From Bacteroidia bacterium (GTDB lineage: Bacteria; Bacteroidota; Bacteroidia; Flavobacteriales; Flavobacteriaceae): a stretch of DNA of 64,000 bases. The stretch is taken from positions 1 to 64,000 of the forward strand of contig JAUICK010000008.1 in NCBI GenBank assembly GCA_030427865.1, in the 5' to 3' direction. Numbering within the stretch: the stretch's first letter is position 1; the number at the start of each line of letters is the position of its first letter. A program made the position numbers and the translations under genes. Below are positions 42,679 through 50,398 of the stretch, piece after piece. The notes beneath the pieces are model-generated. The model worked only from the letters and a program-made list of their open reading frames with translations, ran no database searches and was not told the origin of the DNA.

Positions 42679-43365
42679 ATGGAAAAACCTGTTTTACATT
42701 TAGAAAATGCAGATATTTATCAAAGAGATAATTTGGTGCTCTCTAAAGTTAATTTAACCATTTGTAAAGGTGAATTCTATTATTTAATAGGAAAAACAGG
42801 AAGTGGTAAAAGTAGTTTAATGAAAACGCTTTATGGAGATTTAAGATTGCAAAGAGGAACAGGAACTATTGTAGATTTTGATTTAAAGAAGTTAAAAGAA
42901 AAAGAAATTCCTTTTTTAAGAAGAAAAATTGGTATTGTTTTTCAAGATTTTAAATTATTAAGCGATAGAAATGTATTTTCTAACTTAGAATTTGTTCTAA
43001 AAGCAACTGGCTGGAAAGACAAAGAAAAAATGAAAGAAAAAATTAATGATGTTCTCGATAAAGTTGGAATGAAATCTCAATATTACAAGAAAACATTCGA
43101 ACTTTCTGGAGGCGAACAACAAAGAATAGCAATTGCAAGAGCATTACTAAATGACCCTGAGTTAATTTTGGCAGATGAACCAACAGGAAATTTAGACCCT
43201 AAAACTTCTTTAGAAGTAATGGAGTTGTTAAATGAAATTCATAAAAGTGGAAAAACAATTTTAATGGCAACTCACGATTATCAATTAATAGTTAAGTTTA
43301 AGCACAAAGCATTAAAATGCGAAGGAGGAGAATTATTTGAAGTTGCTCAAAAAGCCAAGGTATAA
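42679..43365 (+). CDS. ftsE: FtsE-like ABC transporter ATP-binding protein
   Basis: A 228-residue ATPase. Walker A IGKTGSGKSSLMKTLYG, Q-loop VFQDFKLLSDRNVFSNLEF, signature LSGGEQQRIAIARALL, Walker B LILADEPTGNLDP and H-loop LMATHDYQLI. The FKLLSDRNVFSNL segment is typical of FtsE, which with FtsX controls peptidoglycan hydrolases at division. No ftsX is next to it here. A TAAGTTTG box (42654-42661) lies 17 nt before the start. Confidence 0.9.
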   Translation: MEKPVLHLENADIYQRDNLVLSKVNLTICKGEFYYLIGKTGSGKSSLMKTLYGDLRLQRGTGTIVDFDLKKLKEKEIPFLRRKIGIVFQDFKLLSDRNVFSNLEFVLKATGWKDKEKMKEKINDVLDKVGMKSQYYKKTFELSGGEQQRIAIARALLNDPELILADEPTGNLDPKTSLEVMELLNEIHKSGKTILMATHDYQLIVKFKHKALKCEGGELFEVAQKAKV

Positions 43366-43380
43366 ATTAAAACAAATTTT

Positions 43381-44475
43381 TTGAAAAAAAAGATTTTTGT
43401 TGCAGTAACTAATGATATTTCTACAGATTATAGAGTACATAAAGTTGCTAACTATTTGCTAAAGAAAAAGTTTTCAGTTTTAGTTTATGGGAGAACTCTT
43501 TCGCATACAATTCGTGTAAAAAGAGACTACAATATTATTAGAAAAAAACATTTTTTTAATCATAATTTTTGGTTTTATGCAGAATATAACATCCGTCTTT
43601 TTTTCTTTCTGTTACCTAAAAGATACGATTACATTTTAGCCAATGATTTAGATACACTTCCAGCTTGTTTTTTTATAAGTAGATTAAAAAAAATAAATTT
43701 GGTGTATGATAGTCACGAACTTTTTTCTGAAGGCCCAGAGTTACAAGGACGAAAATTTGTACAAAGTTTTTGGAGAAAATTAGAAGATTATTTTTTACCT
43801 AAAATAAAGAATGCTTACACAGTTAGTCAATCAATTTCTGAGTTTTATAATTTAAAATATCAAAATAAAATGGGCGTTATAAAAAATGTTCCCTATTTAA
43901 AAAATAATAAAAAACCAATTAAGGTAAGCTTTCCAACAAAAAACAAAACAATTTTATATCAAGGAGTTTTAAACCCTGGAAGAGGAATAAAACCAATGAT
44001 AAAAGCTTTAAAACACCTTAATAATCTTGATTTGATAATTATTGGTTACGGAAAAGTTGAAGAAGAGTTAAAAGCATTTGTAGCACAAAATCAAATGGAA
44101 AAAAGAGTTCATTTTTTAGGAAGAATAGATAGAGATAAATTGATTAATTACACTAAATTAGCTGATTTAGGAATGGTGTTAGAAGAACCCATGGGATTAA
44201 GTTTTAAGTACTCTTTACCAAATAAATTGTTTGATTATATACATGCAGAATTGCCAATTATTGCAGGTAATTTACCTCAAATTTCTAAAATAGTAAAACA
44301 CTACGATGTAGGCGAAATTGTTGAAGATTATTCTCCAGAAAGTATCGCTAAAACAATAGAGAATCTCCTTAATGATAAATTTAGACAAGACAAGATTAAA
44401 TCAAATCAAAAGAAAGCAAAAGAAGAACTGTGCTGGGAAAAAGAATCGAAAAAAATAGATATATATATTAAATAA
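43381..44475 (+). CDS. Glycosyltransferase (GT4-like, GT-B fold)
   Basis: A 364-residue GT-B enzyme. N-terminal domain: MKKKIFVAVTNDISTDYRVH, then NLVYDSHELFSEGPELQG. C-terminal nucleotide-sugar domain: ILYQGVLNPGRGIKPMIKAL, LDLIIIGYGKVEEELK, RVHFLGRIDRDKLI, EEPMGLSFKYSLPNKLFDYI and LPIIAGNLPQISKIV. It transfers a sugar to a glycan or lipid acceptor on the cytoplasmic side. Translation starts at TTG 43381, since a stop codon lies five codons earlier and no ATG fits. It is followed 4 nt later by another transferase. Confidence 0.9.
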   Translation: MKKKIFVAVTNDISTDYRVHKVANYLLKKKFSVLVYGRTLSHTIRVKRDYNIIRKKHFFNHNFWFYAEYNIRLFFFLLPKRYDYILANDLDTLPACFFISRLKKINLVYDSHELFSEGPELQGRKFVQSFWRKLEDYFLPKIKNAYTVSQSISEFYNLKYQNKMGVIKNVPYLKNNKKPIKVSFPTKNKTILYQGVLNPGRGIKPMIKALKHLNNLDLIIIGYGKVEEELKAFVAQNQMEKRVHFLGRIDRDKLINYTKLADLGMVLEEPMGLSFKYSLPNKLFDYIHAELPIIAGNLPQISKIVKHYDVGEIVEDYSPESIAKTIENLLNDKFRQDKIKSNQKKAKEELCWEKESKKIDIYIK

Positions 44476-44479
44476 CTTT

Positions 44480-45223
44480 ATTATCATACCTAAACTAACC
44501 ATAATAATACCTGTTTTAAATAACCTCGAAGGTTTAAAAGATTCTATTAAGAGTATAGAAAAACAGTTGTTTAAAGATTATGAAGTTTGGATAATAGATG
44601 GGCAATCTAAAAAAGAAGTTCAAGATTTTCTTACCACTTTAAAAGCTCCTTTTTTTTGGATTTCAGAAAAAGATTTGGGTATTTATGATGCAATGAATAA
44701 GGGTGTAAAAAAATCTAAAGGCAATTGGCTTTATTTTTTAGGAAGTGGAGATAAATTAAATAATAAATTGGTTCTACAAGAGGTTTTTTCTAAACAATAT
44801 AATAGTAATGTTTCTTTATTATCTGGTAAAATTATTTATCAAGGAGAAACACAGCCCTTTATATATTCCAGTAAAAAACGAATTAAAACTCCATCATGGA
44901 ACCGTTTTTTTTGGATCAGAAATGGCTTGCATCATCAAGGAACATTTTACAAAAAACAAATCTTTAATAATAAAAAATATAGCTTAGAGTATCCCACTTT
45001 TTCAGATTATTGTTTTAATCTTAATTTATATAAAAACAAAATTAATTGTTTTTTGTTGAATGATTTAATTGCAACATGTAATTCAGATGGAATTTCTAAA
45101 ACAGGAAACTGGAAGAACTATAAAGAAGAAATAAAATTTAAAACAGAGCTAAGTTCGATAATGTTTAAGCCTGTATTTTATGTTTTAGTAGCAGCTAAAT
45201 TTTTTTTAAGAAAACTAAAATGA
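44480..45223 (+). CDS. Glycosyltransferase family 2 protein, non-canonical start
   Basis: About 247 residues, GT-A fold. The full family N-terminus, KLTIIIPVLNNLEGLKDSIKSI, is in frame upstream of the first ATG/GTG/TTG-type codon (TTG 44567), so that start would remove the first strand of the nucleotide-sugar fold. No ATG, GTG or TTG exists between the in-frame stop (44456-44458) and KLTIIIPV. ATT 44480 is the best remaining start, probably by coupling to the gene ending at 44475. Other motifs are EVWIIDGQSKKE, SEKDLGIYDAMNKGVKKSKG, WLYFLGSGD (DxD equivalent) and HHQGTFYKK. The donor is unknown. A sequencing error or a true rare start are both possible. Confidence 0.78.
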   Translation: MIIPKLTIIIPVLNNLEGLKDSIKSIEKQLFKDYEVWIIDGQSKKEVQDFLTTLKAPFFWISEKDLGIYDAMNKGVKKSKGNWLYFLGSGDKLNNKLVLQEVFSKQYNSNVSLLSGKIIYQGETQPFIYSSKKRIKTPSWNRFFWIRNGLHHQGTFYKKQIFNNKKYSLEYPTFSDYCFNLNLYKNKINCFLLNDLIATCNSDGISKTGNWKNYKEEIKFKTELSSIMFKPVFYVLVAAKFFLRKLK

Positions 45224-46038
45224 TAAAGAACAGAACAGAAATAGCAAAACTAATTGCAGAAAAATTATCTTTAAAAAAAGAAGATTTAAAGAAACAATTT
45301 TTAGAAAGTAAAAACGAAATAGGATATTTTTATATAGACAACCTATTGCCAGAACATCTTTGTTTGGAAATATATGAGAAGTTTCCAAAATTATCCGACG
45401 CAAAATTAAAAAAAGACATCAGAGAGTTTAAATATATAGCTTATCAAATGAATAAGTATGATAAATTATTAGAAGAAGTAATTTATGCTTTTCAAGAAGA
45501 TGTTGTTGTTAAGTTAGTTTCAGAAATATGTAATATTGAAGATCCGTTACCTGACGAAAACTTATATGCAGGAGGTCTTTCTTTAATGAGAAAAGATAAT
45601 TTTTTAAATCCTCATTTAGATAATTCTCATGATAAAGATAGAAACAGATGGAGAGTATTAAACTTACTCTATTACGTAACCCCAGATTGGTCTTTAGAAA
45701 ATGGAGGAAATTTAGAACTATGGAACAAAGGATTAAATAATAACCCTAAAGTAATCGTAAGCAAGTTTAACAGGTTAGCAGTAATGGCAACGCATAAATT
45801 TTCATGGCATTCTGTAAATAAAGTAGAAGTAGATAAGGTTAGATGTTGCGTGTCTAATTATTATTTTTCTAAAGTCCCATTATTAAAAGAAGATCGCTTT
45901 CATGTTACCTTATTTAGAGGAAGAAAATCTGAAAAAGTAAAAGATTTAGTTTTAAAGCTAGATAATTTTCTTCGTTCAAATGTTCGTAAAATTTTTCAAA
46001 ACGGAATAAGAGAAAATCCACATAAATATAAAAAATAG
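45220..46038 (+). CDS. 2-oxoglutarate/Fe(II)-dependent oxygenase
   Basis: A 272-residue protein with a double-stranded beta-helix core. The iron-binding HxD is in NPHLDNSHD (about residue 133), the distal His in HKFSWHSVNKV (about 195), and the Arg that binds 2-oxoglutarate in VRCCVSNYYFS. LNLLYYVTPDWSLENGGNLELW matches the 2OG-FeII oxygenase (prolyl 4-hydroxylase-like) group. ATG overlaps the stop of the GT2 gene (ATGA), which suggests modification of a sugar or carrier made by the same operon. Substrate not known. Confidence 0.85.
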   Translation: MIKNRTEIAKLIAEKLSLKKEDLKKQFLESKNEIGYFYIDNLLPEHLCLEIYEKFPKLSDAKLKKDIREFKYIAYQMNKYDKLLEEVIYAFQEDVVVKLVSEICNIEDPLPDENLYAGGLSLMRKDNFLNPHLDNSHDKDRNRWRVLNLLYYVTPDWSLENGGNLELWNKGLNNNPKVIVSKFNRLAVMATHKFSWHSVNKVEVDKVRCCVSNYYFSKVPLLKEDRFHVTLFRGRKSEKVKDLVLKLDNFLRSNVRKIFQNGIRENPHKYKK

Positions 46039-46121
46039 ATTTTTTTAAAAAAATATACTATATTTACTCTAATATAAATTGCACGAAAAAGTTAATATTA
46101 ACTTTTTAATCCCCTAAAACA

Positions 46122-46337
46122 ATGTGTAAATGTCCTACATGTAACTCAGGCTCAAGAAAGAGGCTGCCAAGAAATCTTTTTTTTAAATTAATTCCTAAAG
46201 CAAAAGCCTACAAGTGCTATCGTTGTAAAACGAAATATCTATACATACCTTATGTTGGCTTTTCTTTTGTAATTCAAAAAAGAATAGAGAAAATAGAGAG
46301 CATAGTAATTCAAGAATCAGATTTAATTACAAATTAA
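46122..46337 (+). CDS. Small zinc-ribbon-like protein
   Basis: A 71-residue protein: MCKCPTCNSGSRKRLPRNLF, then KAYKCYRCKTKYLYIPYVGF and a hydrophobic/charged tail. Two CxxC pairs (CPTC and CYRC) about 27 residues apart would bind one zinc. It is basic between them. Function unknown. It has its own terminator (46339-46377). Confidence 0.75.
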   Translation: MCKCPTCNSGSRKRLPRNLFFKLIPKAKAYKCYRCKTKYLYIPYVGFSFVIQKRIEKIESIVIQESDLITN

Positions 46338-46338
46338 G

Positions 46339-46377
46339 CAACAAAACCTCTAAATTTATAGAGGTTTTGTTGTTTTT
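46339..46377 (+). terminator. Strong intrinsic terminator
   Basis: A perfect 14-bp stem (CAACAAAACCTCTA / TAGAGGTTTTGTTG) with a 6-nt loop and five T. Confidence 0.93.
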
Positions 46378-46536
46378 AATGTAAACTACTTGATTTATAT
46401 TTTATCTGAGTTTTTTAGTGTAAAAAAAGTACTTATTAGGCTTAAAATTGTCTGAAACATCAAAACAAGCTTTAAAGAATTATTTTTTGGTTTGTTTTTT
46501 GATTATCTTTCATACAGAATAAATAATAAGGTTTTT

Positions 46537-48915
46537 ATGAAAAAAATAGAAGTTCTTTTTATAACATTAATCTGTTTTGTGTTTTCAGAAATTAACGCTC
46601 AAGAAACGATTGTTGCTAACATAGAAGAATACAACAAAACAATAAAAAATGCAAAAGCAGGAGATGTTATTATACTTAAAAATGGTGTTTGGAAAAATGT
46701 AAAACTAAATGCTTACGGTAATGGAAATAAAGAGAAACCTATTATTGTAAAAGCAGAAACAGCAGGAAAGGTTATTGTTTCAGGTAATTCTACATTAAAT
46801 ATTTACGGTCAATATGTTATTGTAAGTGGTTTGTGGTTTAAAGATGGTAACTCTACCTACAAATCTGTTGTTCAGTTTAGAAAAGACTCTAAAACATTTG
46901 CAAACAATTGTAGATTCACAAATTCTACAATTTCGTATTACAAAGTTGCAGATGGTATTAAAGATCATTGGGTAGATATTTGGGGTAAAAATAATAGGGT
47001 AGACCATAATAATTTTACAGGTAAAACCAGCCCTGGAACAACATTGGTTGTATGGTTAAAAGGAGATGAGCATACTGAGAATAATCACAAAATAGATAAT
47101 AATGTTTTTGGACCAAGACCAAATTTAGGAACTAACGGAGGAGAAACTATTAGAATTGGAACAAGTACAAATTCTATGAAATCTTCAAAAACTTTAGTAG
47201 AAAGAAATGTTTTTGCGAATTGTGATGGAGAAATAGAAATTATTTCTAACAAATCTTGCGACAATATTTTTAGAGATAATCTTTTTGTTGCCAGCAAAGG
47301 TACTCTAACCCTTAGACATGGTAATAATGCTCTTGTAGAACGAAATGTTTTCTTGGGTAATGGAGTTTCTAACACAGGCGGAATTAGAATTATCAATCAA
47401 GGTCATATCGTAAGGAATAACTTCTTAATTGGTTTACTTGGAGACGGATATAGAGGAGCAATCGTGGTAATGAATGGAGTGCCAAACTCTCCATTAAATA
47501 GATACCATCAAGTTAAAAATGTTGATATACAAAATAACACAATTATAAATTCTGGACCCATTTCATTTGGAGAAGGTAAAGATGATGAAAAAACGTTGCC
47601 TCCAATCAATACTAACTTTTCTAATAACTTAATTTTTAATAATAAATCTTCTAAAAATGTAAAATTTGTTGATGATGTGTCTGGCATAACTTTTAAAAAT
47701 AACTATATAGATGCTCCTATATCTGCAGAAAAAGGATTTACAGCTACCAAAATAAACTGGAAAGAATTACAGAGTTTTCCTATACCTACAAGTAATAATC
47801 CAGATTTATTAAAGGTAATAAAGAACAGTAAAAGTGCAGAAGATGATATAACAAAGTCTAAAAGGCAAATCTTTAATGCAGGAGCATTTAATTTAGATTC
47901 AAAAAGGTTACCCAAAGCACTTACCTTAAGAGCTGGCCCTGGATGGAAACCAAATATTATTACACCTCCAGTAAAACCAAAAACAATAAACGTTGCTCCT
48001 GGAGAAGAAACTTTAAGAAAAGCCATTAGTAAAGCAACACCTGGTTCTATACTAACACTTTCTACTGGCGAATATATTTTAGAAAAGAAAATTAAAATAA
48101 CTAAAAATCTAACTATTATTGGAGATAAAAGCGGAGCCTCTATATTATCTATTAAAGAAAATATAGAAAAGCCTATAGATTATTTTTTTAGAGTAAATGA
48201 AGGTATTAGGTTTACAATTAGCAATGTTATTATAGATGGAGAAAACTCTAAACCTAAATATGCTATTGTATCTCCAGATAAAAAAGAAGCTTCTCTATAT
48301 AATTTATTTGTAAATAATGTGGTTTTTAAAAACTTTACCAATACAAATGGCGGTAGTGTTTTTAAAGCTTATACTGGTACAAAAGCAGATACGTTAAGCT
48401 TTATAAGTTCTCGTTTCGAAAATAGTTATAGAGGATTAAACCTTTCTTACGATAAAGATAATATGGGGAAATATAATGCAAATGTTATTGTTTTAGAAAA
48501 TACTGTTTTTAAAGATATAGAAGAACATGCAGTTAATTTTATAAGAAAAACTCCTTCAGTAGATCTTATAGGAGGTAAATTAATTGTTAACAATTGTGTT
48601 TTTAGTAATGTTTACAATCAAGAAAAAGGAAAAGTTTTGCGCATAAATGGTATTCATTCGGTAGAGATTTCTAATACAGTGTTTTGCAATAGTTATAAAA
48701 TAAAATCTCCAGTAGATTTAAAAGGTAGATTTAGTTTTATTAAAAATTCATTAGTACACGATAGTGGATTTTTAAAAGCCAATCAAGGTGCTAAAAAAGA
48801 AAATGTTTTATACAAAAACCCGAAGTGGGATGATGATAATTTATTTATACCAAGTAATAAATCTCCTTTACTAAAAAGTAAAAATGGAATTGCAAGAATT
48901 GGATTGAAACAATAA
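46537..48915 (+). CDS. Polysaccharide lyase family 6 (alginate lyase), two beta-helix domains
   Basis: A 792-residue exported protein (signal MKKIEVLFITLICFVFSEINA). Residues 20-430 are a PL6 right-handed beta-helix. Calcium-binding and catalytic residues are visible in GEIEIISNKS (Glu ligands, catalytic Lys) and, 21 residues after the Lys, in TLRHGN (catalytic Arg). NKIDNNVFGPRP-like segments and GGIRIINQGHIVRNNFL are also typical. Residues 470-792 form a second beta-helix (INVAPGEETLRKAISKATPG and on), as in large two-domain PL6 alginate lyases. It cleaves alginate by beta-elimination. ATG 46537 is chosen over 46492 because the signal peptide begins there. Confidence 0.92.
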   Translation: MKKIEVLFITLICFVFSEINAQETIVANIEEYNKTIKNAKAGDVIILKNGVWKNVKLNAYGNGNKEKPIIVKAETAGKVIVSGNSTLNIYGQYVIVSGLWFKDGNSTYKSVVQFRKDSKTFANNCRFTNSTISYYKVADGIKDHWVDIWGKNNRVDHNNFTGKTSPGTTLVVWLKGDEHTENNHKIDNNVFGPRPNLGTNGGETIRIGTSTNSMKSSKTLVERNVFANCDGEIEIISNKSCDNIFRDNLFVASKGTLTLRHGNNALVERNVFLGNGVSNTGGIRIINQGHIVRNNFLIGLLGDGYRGAIVVMNGVPNSPLNRYHQVKNVDIQNNTIINSGPISFGEGKDDEKTLPPINTNFSNNLIFNNKSSKNVKFVDDVSGITFKNNYIDAPISAEKGFTATKINWKELQSFPIPTSNNPDLLKVIKNSKSAEDDITKSKRQIFNAGAFNLDSKRLPKALTLRAGPGWKPNIITPPVKPKTINVAPGEETLRKAISKATPGSILTLSTGEYILEKKIKITKNLTIIGDKSGASILSIKENIEKPIDYFFRVNEGIRFTISNVIIDGENSKPKYAIVSPDKKEASLYNLFVNNVVFKNFTNTNGGSVFKAYTGTKADTLSFISSRFENSYRGLNLSYDKDNMGKYNANVIVLENTVFKDIEEHAVNFIRKTPSVDLIGGKLIVNNCVFSNVYNQEKGKVLRINGIHSVEISNTVFCNSYKIKSPVDLKGRFSFIKNSLVHDSGFLKANQGAKKENVLYKNPKWDDDNLFIPSNKSPLLKSKNGIARIGLKQ

Positions 48916-48937
48916 AATACACTTTTTACAATTTCAA

Positions 48938-48972
48938 ACCTTTCGTTTTTTTTACACCTGAAAGGTCTTTTT
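48938..48972 (+). terminator. Weak terminator after the PL6 gene
   Basis: Stem ACCTTTC / GAAAGGT with a 15-nt loop and a C+T5 tail, 22 nt after the stop codon. Confidence 0.55.
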
Positions 48973-49107
48973 ACAATCGATTAATACTTAAAAAATAGCA
49001 AAAAAACTTTTTACAAAACGAGAATAGCAATAAAACCCATGCCCTTTACACTGAATATTTATTATAATTTAGCAATACTAAAATTGGTAGAAACGTAAAG
49101 ATTAATT

Positions 49108-50268
49108 TCATTTTAAATCCCACAAAATAGGATTCTTAATAATGGTATTTCTTATAATTTCTGATGTATTTTCATCATATTTTAATGAATTCCAGAGTTT
49201 TAAGTACTTTTCTTCATTAGAGTTTAAACCTATAAACAATAGTGAGGCTTGTTTTATAGGCCAATTGTTCCAATACATTACATCTTTTTGATAAGGCCAA
49301 TTTTCTTTATTTTTAATAAATGGATATAAAAATTTCATTCCTAATTGAATGCTTTTTCCATCTTTAGTTTTGTAATTGAAAAGATTTTCATTTTCTGTTG
49401 ATAAAAGCTGAACTAAACTAACCATTGCATCTAAATTGAATAAAGAATACCCATAAGGTTTTGTTCTTGCTGTTTCTTTTGGAAAACTGCCATCTAAAGC
49501 CATTTGATTTGGTAATAATGTGTTTTTGTAAAAATTTCTGCAATTTTCTAATTCAGTTTTATCATCAACCAAATAAGCAAAAGTAGCCACTTGCAATGTC
49601 CAACAAGTACTGTGGTTATTGCCATTATTTTTTTCTTTTTCTCCGAATTTGTGCGTTGTTAACCAATTTAAATACTCTGCAAACCAGTTTTTAATGACTT
49701 TTAAATCATCTAAATTTATGGTTTTGGAATTTTCAATAGCTTTAATTGCCAGAGCCACTTCAATTAAGTGCAAGGTATCTATAATGCCAATTCCGCGTCC
49801 TGTAACTTTGCCTTTTATAGCTTGTGCATATAATAAATTCGGATTCATTTTTGTGTCCTCATTTACAAACCAAGCTTTTAAATGCGGCATCAAAGCTTCT
49901 ACATATTTCTCATTTTTTGTGATTTTATAAGCAGATGCTAAACTTCCAGCAATATTACACAAACGAATCATAGCTTTTCTGTGTGCTGTAAAATTATCAG
50001 GATTTGATAAACCATCTTTTCTGATGTATGCCCCTTCCAAATCATGAGGATTTGGCCACCAATAATCGCCTTCAGAATAAAAATCGTGTTTATTTCCTGC
50101 ACTTCTTTTGGCAATATTTGCAGTAACTGTAATGGGTTTTGCAGCTAAAAATTGAGTAGCATTTTTAAGAACACGTTCTTTTTCAACTTCAATTAAATTG
50201 AATTTATCTTCTTGTTTACAGCTGAGAAGGATTGTTGTAAAACCTAAAAAGAATAGTATTTTTTTCAT
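49108..50268 (-). CDS. Alginate_lyase (PF05426)-type polysaccharide lyase
   Basis: A 386-residue lipoprotein (MKKILFFLGFTTILLSCKQE) with an (alpha/alpha) toroid. Diagnostic blocks: SEGDYWWPNPHDLEGAYIRKDGLSNPD, TGRGIGIIDTLHLIEVALAI, NGNNHSTCWTLQVATFAYLV (catalytic Asn-His region) and SFPKETARTKPYGYSLFNLDAMVSL (catalytic Tyr). This pattern is found in PL5 alginate lyases and in PL38 glucuronan lyases; DYWWPNP and the GH88/GH2 neighbours favour PL38. Substrate is inferred, not proven. A terminator separates it from GH2 upstream, so it may have its own promoter. Confidence 0.85.
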   Translation of the reverse strand: MKKILFFLGFTTILLSCKQEDKFNLIEVEKERVLKNATQFLAAKPITVTANIAKRSAGNKHDFYSEGDYWWPNPHDLEGAYIRKDGLSNPDNFTAHRKAMIRLCNIAGSLASAYKITKNEKYVEALMPHLKAWFVNEDTKMNPNLLYAQAIKGKVTGRGIGIIDTLHLIEVALAIKAIENSKTINLDDLKVIKNWFAEYLNWLTTHKFGEKEKNNGNNHSTCWTLQVATFAYLVDDKTELENCRNFYKNTLLPNQMALDGSFPKETARTKPYGYSLFNLDAMVSLVQLLSTENENLFNYKTKDGKSIQLGMKFLYPFIKNKENWPYQKDVMYWNNWPIKQASLLFIGLNSNEEKYLKLWNSLKYDENTSEIIRNTIIKNPILWDLK

Positions 50269-50341
50269 AATTCTTTGTTTTTATGTTTTCTATTGACTTT
50301 CAATTTTTTTATATCCTTTAAACTATATTTTATTAATTATA

Positions 50342-50377
50342 AAAAATCCCAAACTTATTTAAAAGAATGGGATTTTT
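50342..50377 (-). terminator. Terminator after the GH88-GH2 operon
   Basis: Stem AAAATCCC / GGGATTTT with a loop of about 18 nt and flanking A/T tracts, 21 nt after the GH2 stop codon on the minus strand. Confidence 0.8.
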
Positions 50378-50398
50378 CTGCTATGATAATCAATTAAA

